Shown piece after piece: positions 29,541 through 37,925 of a stretch of DNA of 64,000 nucleotides. Location: NCBI GenBank assembly GCA_964403175.1, contig CAYOFH010000001.1, forward strand, positions 23,334 to 87,333, read 5' to 3'. The notes below the pieces were generated by a model. It searched no databases and was not told the DNA's origin. It saw nothing but the letters and a program-made list of their open reading frames with translations. The stretch comes from Marinilabilia sp964403175 (GTDB lineage Bacteria > Bacteroidota > Bacteroidia > Bacteroidales > Marinilabiliaceae). The position numbers and the translations under genes were made by a program. Numbering within the stretch: the first letter of the stretch is position 1; every line of letters starts with the position of its first letter.

Positions 29541-30577
29541 ACACGGCAATAATTTTTGTAATAGAACATTCTGATCCGCTTGTACCAACGATAAAATATC
29601 CGCCCCAGATTCCAAAGAAACCAGTTATGCACAAAAATATACCGACCTGTTTCCTTAATCATCCCTCCATACGATTTTTTATATTGACGGGTAAAAAAAT
29701 CCTTTCCGGGACGCCCTCCGCTTCCCAAATCCACATAGCGAATTCCTTCACTCTCAAGCTCCTGAAATACATTCCATAAAAAACCATCATATATCCACTT
29801 AAAGGAAGCACCCAGGCATTCTCCCTCAAGCCACACATAAGCCTTGCGCTTGAATTTCAAAACAATAATTACTGCTTTTAATCGATCTTGTAGTTCTAAC
29901 CCTTTAATTTTCACATACGGTTGCAGCATTTCCAACTCTTCCAGCACCTTAAACATTGATCTGTGATGAACCGGACGCCCTTTTCTCCCAACAGAACAAC
30001 GGAGAATTTTCCACACCCCCTTCATGTCTTCAGCGCCGCGCATATCGCGAATCGTGTATAATACAGTCCCCATTCGCTCAATATTAGTTCGTCGTTCAGG
30101 AGATAAAGATTCCCATAATTCTCCCGACTTACGATTCATGTCAACACCTATTGACAGATAAGATTCGTAATAAAAACCGGCATCTTCAAACACGGGCTTA
30201 AGCGACAACCCAAGACGGAGATTCCGAATTTCTGAGAAAACCACCTGACTCCCGTTTCCCTTAACCATTGCCTCCAAAACAGCAAGCAAAACACCTCTGT
30301 CATTTTCCTCTACCAAAGGTCCTCCGAAAACGATTTGCCGCCGGGTAAACCAGGACATCGGGAAAACTGCGTTGCGAAAAATAACGGCAAGCATTACACC
30401 AACCATTCTTGTTCCGTCGAAGGCAAAAAAACCTATAGGCCTCTGACCATTGGTAAGTCTGTGCAAATCGAACATCCATGGCATTTGAAAAACACTGCCA
30501 TCAGGATGATTATTCACAAAATCAGCCCACACCTGTCGGTCGATCTTATCTGTATCTGTAATAACCTTTAGTGCCAT
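29537..30577 (-). CDS. FemAB/BioF2-like acyltransferase (GNAT fold)
   Basis: A 346-residue protein resembling the double-GNAT acyltransferases related to FemAB. Indicators are GSVFQMPWMFDLH near 27-39, FFAFDGTRMVGVMLAV, and the C-terminal YVDLGSGGRPGKDFFTRQYKKSYGG-like stretch, in which a glycine-rich loop is followed by KxxYGG. Such proteins transfer acyl or aminoacyl groups to amino sugars. Here it may decorate an amino sugar in the repeat unit. It starts 88 bases after the upstream glycosyltransferase stop and is coupled to the DUF354 gene by an ATGA overlap. Confidence 0.75.
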   Translation of the reverse strand: MALKVITDTDKIDRQVWADFVNNHPDGSVFQMPWMFDLHRLTNGQRPIGFFAFDGTRMVGVMLAVIFRNAVFPMSWFTRRQIVFGGPLVEENDRGVLLAVLEAMVKGNGSQVVFSEIRNLRLGLSLKPVFEDAGFYYESYLSIGVDMNRKSGELWESLSPERRTNIERMGTVLYTIRDMRGAEDMKGVWKILRCSVGRKGRPVHHRSMFKVLEELEMLQPYVKIKGLELQDRLKAVIIVLKFKRKAYVWLEGECLGASFKWIYDGFLWNVFQELESEGIRYVDLGSGGRPGKDFFTRQYKKSYGGMIKETGRYIFVHNWFLWNLGRIFYRWYKRIRMFYYKNYCRV

Positions 30578-30665
30578 CTGTTTTCTCCCTCTGTTTTTCT
30601 CCTTTTTCTGTTTATCACATCGTCTTCACAATCTGCCAACAATAAAACTTTAATATGCTGCATCA

Positions 30666-31637
30666 TCAACCAAGCATTGGTTTAATATTCCCTTCAATAA
30701 ATGCAGTGTCATATTCATTTATCAGTCTGTCAGACACCACGTCAATATCAATACTCCTAACTTTTTCCCGACCTTTCACCCTCCCCTTTCGCCGGAGTAC
30801 CCGTCTTAAAGCTTTTGCAACGGCTTCAGCATCGGGGGGACAAACTTCACACCCGTCGATTCCTTCCAACCAGTCTTCAACATCACCTACCGGAGTAGAA
30901 ACCACCGGGACATTACATGCCAATGCTTCTTTTACCACATTAGGTGAACCTTCCCATCTGGAAGTAAGTAAAACCACATCAGCAGCATTATAATACCAGG
31001 GCATTTCCTGCTGGGCAACATCAAAAATAATTTTCAATTCCACCTCTGCGTGGTTCAGCAACTGGATGGCCTGGTGTGCAAGAATTACGTTTTTTACTTC
31101 TCTGTCAGGATTTGCAGGCCACAAAACTATTTCTCCACCGGAAAACCCAACTTTCTTTCTGGCTTCCTCTTTCACAATTTCCTTAAACAACGATATATCT
31201 ACCCCGTTGGGAATAACCTTTGCATAACCTGGTCCAACACGATTCAACATCTGTCTGCTCTTTACAATAACATCCGCCCAAACAAACTGAGAAAAGAACT
31301 TAACCAGCATTAATAACCATTTTGGGCCATAAACATCACTCCCCATGAGTGACACAACTAACGGCTCTGCACCTGCCATACTAGCCATCACAGCACTTAG
31401 TCCGTAATGAGCATGCACAACATGGAAATTGTTTTGTCTTAGGAACTTGCGGAGACGAAAAATACCTTTCAAATACCCACTAATTCCCGGTTCCTCAACG
31501 CAGAAAAAAACCACTTCAACCCCTTTCTTTTGCAGTCCTCTTGCCTGTTCAGCAATAGCTTCTGTACAGCGCCCCTTCCTTGCAGCACTGCAAACAAAAA
31601 GTACTCTTCCCGAAAAAAGATTGGTCGTTATGTTCAT
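30666..31637 (-). CDS. GT4-family glycosyltransferase
   Basis: A 323-residue retaining glycosyltransferase. HVVHAHYGLSAVMA near 72-85, VIPNGVDISLF near 141-151 and the E-x7-E donor motif (Glu229 and Glu237 in EGSPNVVKEALA) define the family. The protein is somewhat shorter than the usual 360-400 residues because the N-terminal domain is compact. It is the first gene of the lower polysaccharide block, with 650 bases of non-coding DNA upstream, so a promoter for the block probably lies there. Confidence 0.9.
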   Translation of the reverse strand: MNITTNLFSGRVLFVCSAARKGRCTEAIAEQARGLQKKGVEVVFFCVEEPGISGYLKGIFRLRKFLRQNNFHVVHAHYGLSAVMASMAGAEPLVVSLMGSDVYGPKWLLMLVKFFSQFVWADVIVKSRQMLNRVGPGYAKVIPNGVDISLFKEIVKEEARKKVGFSGGEIVLWPANPDREVKNVILAHQAIQLLNHAEVELKIIFDVAQQEMPWYYNAADVVLLTSRWEGSPNVVKEALACNVPVVSTPVGDVEDWLEGIDGCEVCPPDAEAVAKALRRVLRRKGRVKGREKVRSIDIDVVSDRLINEYDTAFIEGNIKPMLG

Positions 31638-31940
31638 GCTCGTTTCAAATATTTCAGATCCGGAATTTTATCAACAACTAAATTTAAGGAATTCACAGAC
31701 CAGACGCTGAGAAGACTGGTCAGTGGCAGTCAGTATTTGACCAATTAAGGGATTTTGTATATAAGTGCAGTGTTTACCCACCTTATACTTCTCCGGAAAG
31801 GAAACGCCATGATTTTGGGAGGCCGGTCATGTTCATGAAAATGGAAACTAAAAAAGGATTGCATTTTTTTTTGCATATTTGAATCCGGAGATTCCCCGGT
31901 GAAACGAGTCTGACAATAATTGCCGCACATATATAAGCTC

Positions 31941-31963
31941 TTGCATGCGAGTTCCATCAGACC
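31941..31963 (-). repeat. Dispersed repeat copy A
   Basis: On the minus strand this reads GGTCTGATGGAACTCGCATG followed by CAA. Related copies occur at 34476-34501 and 62551-62585; copies A and the last share GGTCTGATGGARCTCGCA and, a few bases further on, TTATATATG. Each lies in an intergenic gap. Its function is unknown. Confidence 0.5.
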
Positions 31964-32147
31964 TTAATAAAAAAAATTCTTTGTGGATAAAAAAACACAG
32001 AAACCGGGTCTTTGACGTTAACAACTGAGACCGGGGACAGGAACAGGTTGATTCGATGGTTGGAAAGTAGAATAATATAATTCTAAATTAAAATGCAGGT
32101 GATTAGATCTGGATATTTTATTTTTATGACCTGAAAAATAAAAGTAA

Positions 32148-32164
32148 TTTGGCCCCGGGCCAAA
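32148..32164. promoter_or_regulatory. 17-bp palindrome TTTGGCCC-C-GGGCCAAA
   Basis: A perfect inverted repeat with 8-base arms around one central C, lying 124 bases before the chosen AbgT start. Length and symmetry suit a dimeric repressor operator. GC-rich arms in an AT-rich gap make it stand out. No regulator gene is adjacent, so the binding protein is unknown. Confidence 0.4.
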
Positions 32165-32287
32165 ACACAAGGATTGTCACACTTCGTTTCTATTGAGAAA
32201 ATTGTGACTTTATCATTTACCGGAAGAGAATTTTTTTGATGCAGATTGACCGCAAAAATCTTAATACAAATTTATACGCATAAAACA

Positions 32288-33838
32288 ATGAACATGGGAA
32301 AAACCAGCACGGCCGAAATTTCAAAAGAGAAGGGCAGTAGCTTTCTCGACTGGATAGAAAAAATGGGCAACAAATTACCGCATCCGTTCTGGATGTTTGT
32401 TTGGATTACCATATTTATCGTTCTCATCAGTTTCATTACCTCCTTTTTGGGTGTTAAAGCCACCGACCCTGGCACCGGCGAAATTGTAAGAGCACAGAAC
32501 CTGCTATCGGGTGACGGGCTGCGCCGCTTTCTGGAGGAGATGGTTACCAATTTTGCTCACTTCGCTCCCCTTGGACTTGTGCTGGTAATGCTCATGGGAG
32601 TTTCAGTTGCGGAAAAAAGTGGTCTGTTATCCGTGGTCATGCGAAATCTGGCCTTCTCCGTTCCCCGAAAAATTGTGTTACCCGTAATCTTCATCATTGG
32701 TGCGTGCGGAAACATTGGTTCTGACGCCGGTGTTGTTATCGTTCCCCCCATCGCAGCTCTGATTTTCAGCCAGATGGGATTACACCCAATTGCAGGTCTG
32801 GTGGCCGGTTATGCAGGGGCTACCGCAGGATTTACTGCCAACTTCTTTATCGCGGGCACAGATGTGCTTCTGGCTGGTATCAGCAGCGAGGTAACCTCCA
32901 AGATACCCGGACTTGGAGAAGTGAGCGCCACGGCCAACTGGTATTTTATGATTATCTCCACCATCTTCCTCGGTCTGGGAGGAGCATTTGTAGTCACACG
33001 CTATACCATTCCCCGCACCCGACGGTTCTCAATGGGCGACACAGGCAATATTATAGTTCCGGACACCCATTCCCTTACCAAAGAAGAAAAAAAAGGCCTT
33101 AAGAAAGCCGGCATTGCAGCACTAATTATCATTGCGGTAGTGGCCCTGCTTACCATTCCGGACTGGGGACCATTGAGGAATCAGGAAACAGGAGGAATTG
33201 TTCCATCGCCGTTCCTTAGGGGATTGGTACCTATCCTCTTTTTTCTTTTTGCCATTCCCGGCTATTACTATGGAAAATCCACCGGAAGCATTAAACATCC
33301 TGATGATGTCATCAAATACATGGGAGAAGGAATGAAAGATCTGTCGGGATATATTGTGTTAATGCTTGTGGTGGCCCAGTTTATCAATCTTTTTAACTGG
33401 TCACAGCTCGATAAAATCCTTGCCATTAATGGTGCCGGGTTTCTGCAGGCAAGCGGACTTACAGGCCCATTCATGTTCACCCTTTATATGATGCTGGTGG
33501 CTTTTATCAATATTTTTATTGGCAGCGGCTCTGCCAAATGGGCCATTTTCGCTCCGGTATTTATCCCCATGCTGGCACAACTGGGATTCACTCCGGCATT
33601 TGTGCAGCTGATGTATCGCGTTGGCGACAGTATTACCAACTGTATTAGTCCGCTCTATGTCTATTTTCCTTTATTAATTGGCTGGATCAGACAATACGAC
33701 AAGAAAGTAGGCATCGGAACAGTCGTTTCGTTACTAATCCCTTATGCAATTGTTTTATTTCTGATATGGCTGATCCTTCTTTTTGTGTGGTTCTGGCTGG
33801 ATTTACCTATTGGTGTAGGCGAGGGAATATTTATTTAG
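32288..33838 (+). CDS. AbgT-family transporter
   Basis: A 516-residue inner-membrane transporter with about eleven hydrophobic segments and two re-entrant loops. Family marks are LPHPFWMFVW near the N-terminus, GNIGSDAGVVIVPPIAALIF, TAGFTANFFIAGTD and GSGSAKWAIFAPVFIPM. AbgT proteins move p-aminobenzoyl-glutamate or export folate antimetabolites; which applies here is unknown. ATG 32288 is chosen, with another at 32294, because the frame upstream of it adds a short stretch not typical of the family. A 17-bp palindrome lies upstream. Confidence 0.92.
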   Translation: MNMGKTSTAEISKEKGSSFLDWIEKMGNKLPHPFWMFVWITIFIVLISFITSFLGVKATDPGTGEIVRAQNLLSGDGLRRFLEEMVTNFAHFAPLGLVLVMLMGVSVAEKSGLLSVVMRNLAFSVPRKIVLPVIFIIGACGNIGSDAGVVIVPPIAALIFSQMGLHPIAGLVAGYAGATAGFTANFFIAGTDVLLAGISSEVTSKIPGLGEVSATANWYFMIISTIFLGLGGAFVVTRYTIPRTRRFSMGDTGNIIVPDTHSLTKEEKKGLKKAGIAALIIIAVVALLTIPDWGPLRNQETGGIVPSPFLRGLVPILFFLFAIPGYYYGKSTGSIKHPDDVIKYMGEGMKDLSGYIVLMLVVAQFINLFNWSQLDKILAINGAGFLQASGLTGPFMFTLYMMLVAFINIFIGSGSAKWAIFAPVFIPMLAQLGFTPAFVQLMYRVGDSITNCISPLYVYFPLLIGWIRQYDKKVGIGTVVSLLIPYAIVLFLIWLILLFVWFWLDLPIGVGEGIFI

Positions 33839-33898
33839 GGTGATTGCATTTCTTGTTTTTTGAGCATATCATCACGAAGATTTAATGAGTTAATCAGC

Positions 33899-34456
33899 TT
33901 AAAACACCCTTGTACCAAATATAAACTTATCCTTCCACCAGGTGTTTTCCAGGGATGTGACTGTCACTCCCTGGCTGGAGGAAACATGTAAAAACTGATT
34001 GTCACCAACATAAATGCCAGAATGCGTTATAAAATGTGACGTACGGTAAGTGCGGATAAAAAACACCAGATCGCCTTTGCGCAGATTTTCTTTCCGTGTT
34101 ATGATTTTCCCATACCGTGCCTGTGCTTCAGAATTATGAGGTATACTGATGCCGTATGCATCAAAAACCCGAACCAACAATCCCGAGCAGTCCATGCATT
34201 TAGCTGTTGTACCTCCCATGCAATGAGGTACACCCATATATTTGCGTGCTGTACGAATAATTTCTGCGGAACTTGCATTTCCGGTTTGCAGTTTTTTCTC
34301 AACCCCTCCGTTCAAAAATCTTTTATACTCCCTGCTTCCTCCGGGCCCATCAATCTTTTCTAATGAAGAAACAGGATAAGAATTTTGAGAACAGGAAATA
34401 CACAGGAGCAGACAAACCAAAAAGAGGACAAATGCAGTTTTCTGAATATTTTTCAT
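33899..34456 (-). CDS. NlpC/P60 cell-wall peptidase, probable lipoprotein
   Basis: A 185-residue exported cysteine peptidase expected to cut gamma-D-Glu-diaminopimelate links in peptidoglycan stem peptides. A hydrophobic signal (FVLFLVCLLLCISC) ends at Cys22, which could be lipidated, although position -3 is Cys rather than the usual Leu/Val/Ile. The catalytic Cys90 lies in CMDCSGLLVRVF and His145 in THSGIYVGD, with a further His157 in FLHVSSS. The length is typical of small single-domain NlpC/P60 proteins. It converges with the AbgT gene; a dispersed repeat copy lies just upstream of its start. Confidence 0.9.
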   Translation of the reverse strand: MKNIQKTAFVLFLVCLLLCISCSQNSYPVSSLEKIDGPGGSREYKRFLNGGVEKKLQTGNASSAEIIRTARKYMGVPHCMGGTTAKCMDCSGLLVRVFDAYGISIPHNSEAQARYGKIITRKENLRKGDLVFFIRTYRTSHFITHSGIYVGDNQFLHVSSSQGVTVTSLENTWWKDKFIFGTRVF

Positions 34457-34475
34457 TCGTATAAAATTTATTCAA

Positions 34476-34501
34476 TAAGACCGGTTGGAACTCGCATGCA
34501 A
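34476..34501 (+). repeat. Dispersed repeat copy B
   Basis: It reads GACCGGTTGGAACTCGCATG then CAA, sharing TGGAACTCGCATGCAA with copy A (31941-31963, opposite strand). It sits 20 bases upstream of the NlpC/P60 start codon. Function unknown. Confidence 0.5.
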
Positions 34502-34759
34502 CAACTTATTGTATTGTTTTTAGACAAACATTGCCATGCTCAATTTCATTCCTATTGGGTTGAAACATTATTAAAGGCAACAAAGTTAAAATATAAAATC
34601 GTTGTGTGCGGGAAAATTTATTTTCAAACTGATAATCATTGGAATAAGCATTATACCATCATCAATTGAAGTCCTGAAAATCCTGTGCATTCCGGTTAAT
34701 TCTTAATACTGAACCGTTCATTCATCAAAGGGTAATTATCCCCGCCCTGCATTTTTTTT

Positions 34760-34767
34760 TATCTTTG
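34760..34767 (+). promoter_or_regulatory. -7 promoter box of the AICAR transformylase gene
   Basis: TATCTTTG matches the Bacteroidota TAnnTTTG element and is followed after about 60 bases by the ATG at 34830. A clear TTTG at -33 is not seen, so the promoter call rests on the -7 box only. Confidence 0.5.
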
Positions 34768-34829
34768 TGCCTTCGGAAACAAAACAGATCGGGCATCTGC
34801 CCGGAAATCAACCATAACGCAGTCTTATC

Positions 34830-35915
34830 ATGAAATTAAAATATGGAATGAATCCATATCAGGATTTTGCTGAAGTAATTGACAACTCCGGCGCTTTCAA
34901 AATTCTGAATGGAAACCCCAGCGTCATCAATGTTCTGGACGCATTAAACTCATGGCAACTGGTCAGAGAAGCCTCCGTAACACTGAATAAACCTGCAGCC
35001 ACCTCATTCAAACATGTAACCCCATCGGGAATGGCTATAGGAAATGGGTTAAACGGCCTGGAAAAGCAGGCATATCTGGTAAAAAATGAATCCTCCAGTC
35101 TGGCCTCAGCCTATGCCCGGGCAAGAGGAGCAGATCGCCTGGCATCTTTCGGAGATTTTATTGCCTTGAGTGAAACAGTGGATGTTGCCACTGCCAAAAT
35201 GATTAAAGCAGAAGTTTCGGATGGAATTATTGCACCTGACTATTCACAGGAAGCACTGGAAATTCTCAAATCAAAGAAAAATGGAAGTTATGTGGTCTTT
35301 AGTATTGATAAAGACTACCAACCGGAAGAAATTGAATCCAGAGAAGTTTTTGGAATCACTATTAAACAAAAACGGAATAATCTTCATGTAACCGATGAGT
35401 TACTTCAGGACATTCGGACAGAATCAGGTCCGGTTACTCCGCAAATTGCTTCCGACATTAAGCTGGGGATACTCACATTGAAATACACCCAGTCCAATTC
35501 CATCTGTATTGTAAACAAAGGACAGGTAATTGGCATTGGTTCAGGCCAGCAATCACGAATTCTTTGTTCGGGTCTGGCGTTGAGCAAAGCCAATATCTGG
35601 TATCAGAAAATGAAACTCGATTATTCCTTCCTCAAAGAACATGAGAGCCTTAAGCGAACAGAGACAGATCAGCTTATTGAACAAAAAAGAGAGGAAACTT
35701 TTGGCAATGAGGTGGTGCTAAACCAACTTGACGGTTCCTGTCTGATATCTGACGGATTTTTTCCGCAAAAAGATAATATCGAACTGGCAGCTAAATATGG
35801 AATCAAATATATTGCTTCACCTGTCGGATCTATCCGTGATCAGGAAATAATGGATACTGCAAAAAAACATGGCATTACCTTCATAAATATCGGAGTTCGT
35901 CTATTTCATCATTAA
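34830..35915 (+). CDS. Stand-alone AICAR formyltransferase (PurH C-terminal domain type)
   Basis: A 361-residue protein that would formylate AICAR with 10-formyl-tetrahydrofolate in purine synthesis. It begins directly with the AICARFT opening LKYGMNPYQ. The family motif FKHVTPSG supplies Lys61 and His62, and NGNPSVINVLDALNSWQLV is also diagnostic. The N-terminal IMP cyclohydrolase (MGS-like) domain of normal PurH, about 200 residues, is absent, so the next step must be done elsewhere. The length fits the short single-domain group rather than a truncated PurH. A small conserved gene follows after 18 bases on the same strand. Confidence 0.88.
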   Translation: MKLKYGMNPYQDFAEVIDNSGAFKILNGNPSVINVLDALNSWQLVREASVTLNKPAATSFKHVTPSGMAIGNGLNGLEKQAYLVKNESSSLASAYARARGADRLASFGDFIALSETVDVATAKMIKAEVSDGIIAPDYSQEALEILKSKKNGSYVVFSIDKDYQPEEIESREVFGITIKQKRNNLHVTDELLQDIRTESGPVTPQIASDIKLGILTLKYTQSNSICIVNKGQVIGIGSGQQSRILCSGLALSKANIWYQKMKLDYSFLKEHESLKRTETDQLIEQKREETFGNEVVLNQLDGSCLISDGFFPQKDNIELAAKYGIKYIASPVGSIRDQEIMDTAKKHGITFINIGVRLFHH

Positions 35916-35933
35916 AACCAGAAAACTGTTGTT

Positions 35934-36173
35934 ATGTGGATAAGAACACAATGTAAAAAACAATTGGTTAACGTTATCCGAATCACCATTGAAAGAAATA
36001 TTGGCAGTAAAAACAAGGCTGCACTTGTTGGGCAGTACGCTGACTCATCATTTTTTCAGAGTAACCAGGTGGTTTTGGGAGTGTTCAAATCCAAAGAAGA
36101 GGCACTTGCAGAGCTCTCCGCAATTGAAGAGGCTATAGCAAACAATGAAATCAGGGTTTATTCCATCAAATAA
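35934..36173 (+). CDS. Small conserved hypothetical protein
   Basis: A 79-residue soluble protein beginning MWIRTQCKKQLVNV and containing GVFKSKEEALAELSAIEEAI, an opening and a lysine-glutamate-rich helix also seen in short uncharacterised bacterial proteins. It lies 18 bases after the AICAR transformylase gene and probably shares its transcript. Its last codons lie inside the terminator hairpin (36148-36183). I do not know a function. Confidence 0.7.
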   Translation: MWIRTQCKKQLVNVIRITIERNIGSKNKAALVGQYADSSFFQSNQVVLGVFKSKEEALAELSAIEEAIANNEIRVYSIK

Positions 36174-36187
36174 ACCCTGATTTTATC
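36148..36187 (+). terminator. Rho-independent terminator overlapping two gene ends
   Basis: A perfect 15-bp stem (36148-36162 with 36169-36183) and a 6-base loop CCATCA, followed by TTTTAT on the plus strand. The 5' arm lies within the coding end of the 79-residue gene and the 3' arm reaches the stop codon of the converging flavoprotein gene. The reverse strand has only a short T-run, so action is mainly for the plus-strand operon. Confidence 0.85.
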
Positions 36188-37397
36188 TTAGTTGACCGGC
36201 AATATATCCGGTAGTCCACGCTGCCTGAAAATTAAACCCTCCGGTAATAGCATCAATATCAAGAACTTCCCCGGCAAAATAAAGATTGGGAGCAACCTTA
36301 CTCTGCATAGATTTCATATTCACAGCAGAGAGAGCTACTCCACCGCAGGTCACAAATTCATCCCGAAAAGCGGACTTCCCTTTGACAGGGTATTTGTCAT
36401 GCGTGAGTATTTCAACAAGTTTGTTAACACCTTTTTTACCCAGCTCTCCCCATTTTTTGGTTCCGGAACAGCCGCATTTCTCAATCAGAAATATCCACAA
36501 CCGCTCAGGCAGGAAAAAAGGACGGTAATTGGCTACCATTTTTTTTGGATGTTTACGAACGGTTTCATCCAATTGTTTGGCCACCGCATCATGGGTGGCT
36601 TCTCCCAGCCAGTTTACATAAATATTAAATTCATAATTGAGTTTATTCAGATGCCGGGCTGCAAAAGAAGATAATTTGAGGATGGCCGGCCCGCTCATGC
36701 CCCAATGTGTAATGAGCAATGCCCCCAAAGAACTGAATTTGCTTGCTTCCACACTTACTTTCACATCAGCCGCCACAACTCCCATCAGCCGGGTTACGCG
36801 GGCATCCGGAAGGTTAAAAGTAAAAAGAGAAGGCATTGGGGGCTCTATCTTGTGTCCCAGATTTTTAAGCCATTCAAACCCTTCAAAGCGGGAACAACCA
36901 CCGGTTGTCACAATCACTTTGTCAAATATTCTGACAGACCGGTCTTTTGGCTCAAAAAGAAGCTTCCATTTCTTGCCAGGAGGCACCAAATCCGTAACTC
37001 CTGAGGATGTCTCAACATTCACTCCCAGGCGTTGAGCTTCATTTAGAAAACAATTAATAATTACCTGAGAGTCCTGAGCCATCGGGAAAACACAGCCATC
37101 GTCCTGAACTACCAGAGGAACTCCCCGCGATTCAAACCACTGCATAACATTCTTGTTACTGAATTCATGAAACGGTTTTTTTAAACTATTACCTCCGCGC
37201 GGATAAGCTTTTATCAGATCAGAGATGGTCGCAGCGGCATTGGTAACATTACACCGCCCCCCTCCTGAAATTTTGACTTTTGACAGAACTTTCGAAGACT
37301 TCTCAAAAATAGTTACCCCGGCAGCAGGATATTTCCCTTTTACCGTAATGGCAGCAAAAAAACCTGCTGCTCCACCTCCAATAATTGCAACTTGCAT
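36183..37397 (-). CDS. HI0933/BaiN-family FAD-dependent oxidoreductase
   Basis: A 404-residue flavoprotein. The FAD dinucleotide loop GGGAAG is at residues 7-12, the family signature ISGGGRCNVTN at 43-53, and the C-terminal FAD contact near the end in FAGEVLDIDAITGGFNFQ. Start ATG 37397 places the Rossmann strand (MQVAIIGGG) at the N-terminus; the frame extending upstream adds 25 residues without family similarity. Members include BaiN-like enoyl reductases, but most have no proven substrate. It converges with the AICAR transformylase operon and shares the terminator region. Confidence 0.9.
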   Translation of the reverse strand: MQVAIIGGGAAGFFAAITVKGKYPAAGVTIFEKSSKVLSKVKISGGGRCNVTNAAATISDLIKAYPRGGNSLKKPFHEFSNKNVMQWFESRGVPLVVQDDGCVFPMAQDSQVIINCFLNEAQRLGVNVETSSGVTDLVPPGKKWKLLFEPKDRSVRIFDKVIVTTGGCSRFEGFEWLKNLGHKIEPPMPSLFTFNLPDARVTRLMGVVAADVKVSVEASKFSSLGALLITHWGMSGPAILKLSSFAARHLNKLNYEFNIYVNWLGEATHDAVAKQLDETVRKHPKKMVANYRPFFLPERLWIFLIEKCGCSGTKKWGELGKKGVNKLVEILTHDKYPVKGKSAFRDEFVTCGGVALSAVNMKSMQSKVAPNLYFAGEVLDIDAITGGFNFQAAWTTGYIAGQLR

Positions 37398-37925
37398 ATT
37401 TTTCCTTTTCAGGCTACAAAAATAGAAAAAAGCGGGTTTCGATTTCCAGGGAAGAGAGCGAAGCAGCTCCATCCTTTCTTAAAAATAAGTTTTATGCGGA
37501 TAAAACGAGCATAAAAATTTTCAAGCATAATATCACAACTTTCCCCAATTATTGTGGTACGAAGCAGCTCCATTCGTTCTCAGATCTTTAATTGTGTTTT
37601 TCAGGTCAATACAAAATTTAAAAACATAAAAAGAAGAGGGTAACAACCAACAGTGTCACCCTCCGTAAAGAACATTTCACTTATTATTTCCCATAACAGT
37701 AATATGCACATTTTTTCGGATAATAAAGTTAGCAAATAATTCAAAAGTGACAAATATCATCTTTTGAGATGGTTTTATTAAGGGTGTTCAATCTTTTACC
37801 AGCAACCAAATCATTCCCTACAATCCGAACAAATCAGGACATGAATTCATTTACAATTGGGAGAAACTGAAATATTTCATAAATTGTAAATTCAAAATAA
37901 ATCTTTAAGCCTAAAAATAACACTC
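37398..37925. other. 528-bp intergenic region with direct repeats and an orphan hairpin
   Basis: Two direct copies of CGAAGCAGCTCCAT, each followed by a T/C-rich TTCT word, occur at 37459-37480 and 37560-37580. A terminator-like hairpin reading on the minus strand lies at 37636-37663. The rest is AT-rich. The region is the divergent promoter area for the flavoprotein (-) and a small membrane protein (+). No protein gene is supported here. Confidence 0.5.
37621..37663 (-). terminator. Orphan terminator-like hairpin (minus strand)
   Basis: GAGGGTGAC and GTTACCCTC (one mismatch) form a 9-bp stem over 37636-37663 around a 10-base loop, and on the minus strand they are followed by TTCTTTTTATGTTTT. 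No minus-strand gene ends just upstream; the nearest minus-strand gene to the right stops at 38288, beyond an opposing gene. It could end an unannotated small RNA or be chance. Confidence 0.4.

Larger units (their letters stand above)
31638..32287. other. 650-bp intergenic region with a repeat copy and a palindrome
   Basis: This divergent intergenic region separates the lower polysaccharide block (-) from the AbgT-type gene (+) and must hold promoters for both. Visible elements are a copy of a dispersed repeat at 31941-31963 and a 17-bp palindrome at 32148-32164. A 6-bp stem GACCAG/CTGGTC lies near 31699-31722. No credible open frame was found; a 70-codon frame on the minus strand (31745-31957) has no recognisable content. 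Confidence 0.5.
34457..34829. other. 373-bp divergent intergenic region
   Basis: The gap separates the NlpC/P60 gene (-) from the AICAR transformylase (+). It contains repeat copy B (34476-34501), a -7 promoter box TATCTTTG (34760-34767) for the downstream gene and a small 6-bp hairpin CGGGCA/TGCCCG (34790-34803) in the presumed 5' leader. No open frame of note was seen. Confidence 0.55.

Noticed and set aside
37459..37580. Insertion-sequence ends (two copies of CGAAGCAGCTCCAT)
   Set aside because: The copies are direct, not inverted, only about 100 bases apart, and no transposase remnant lies between them.
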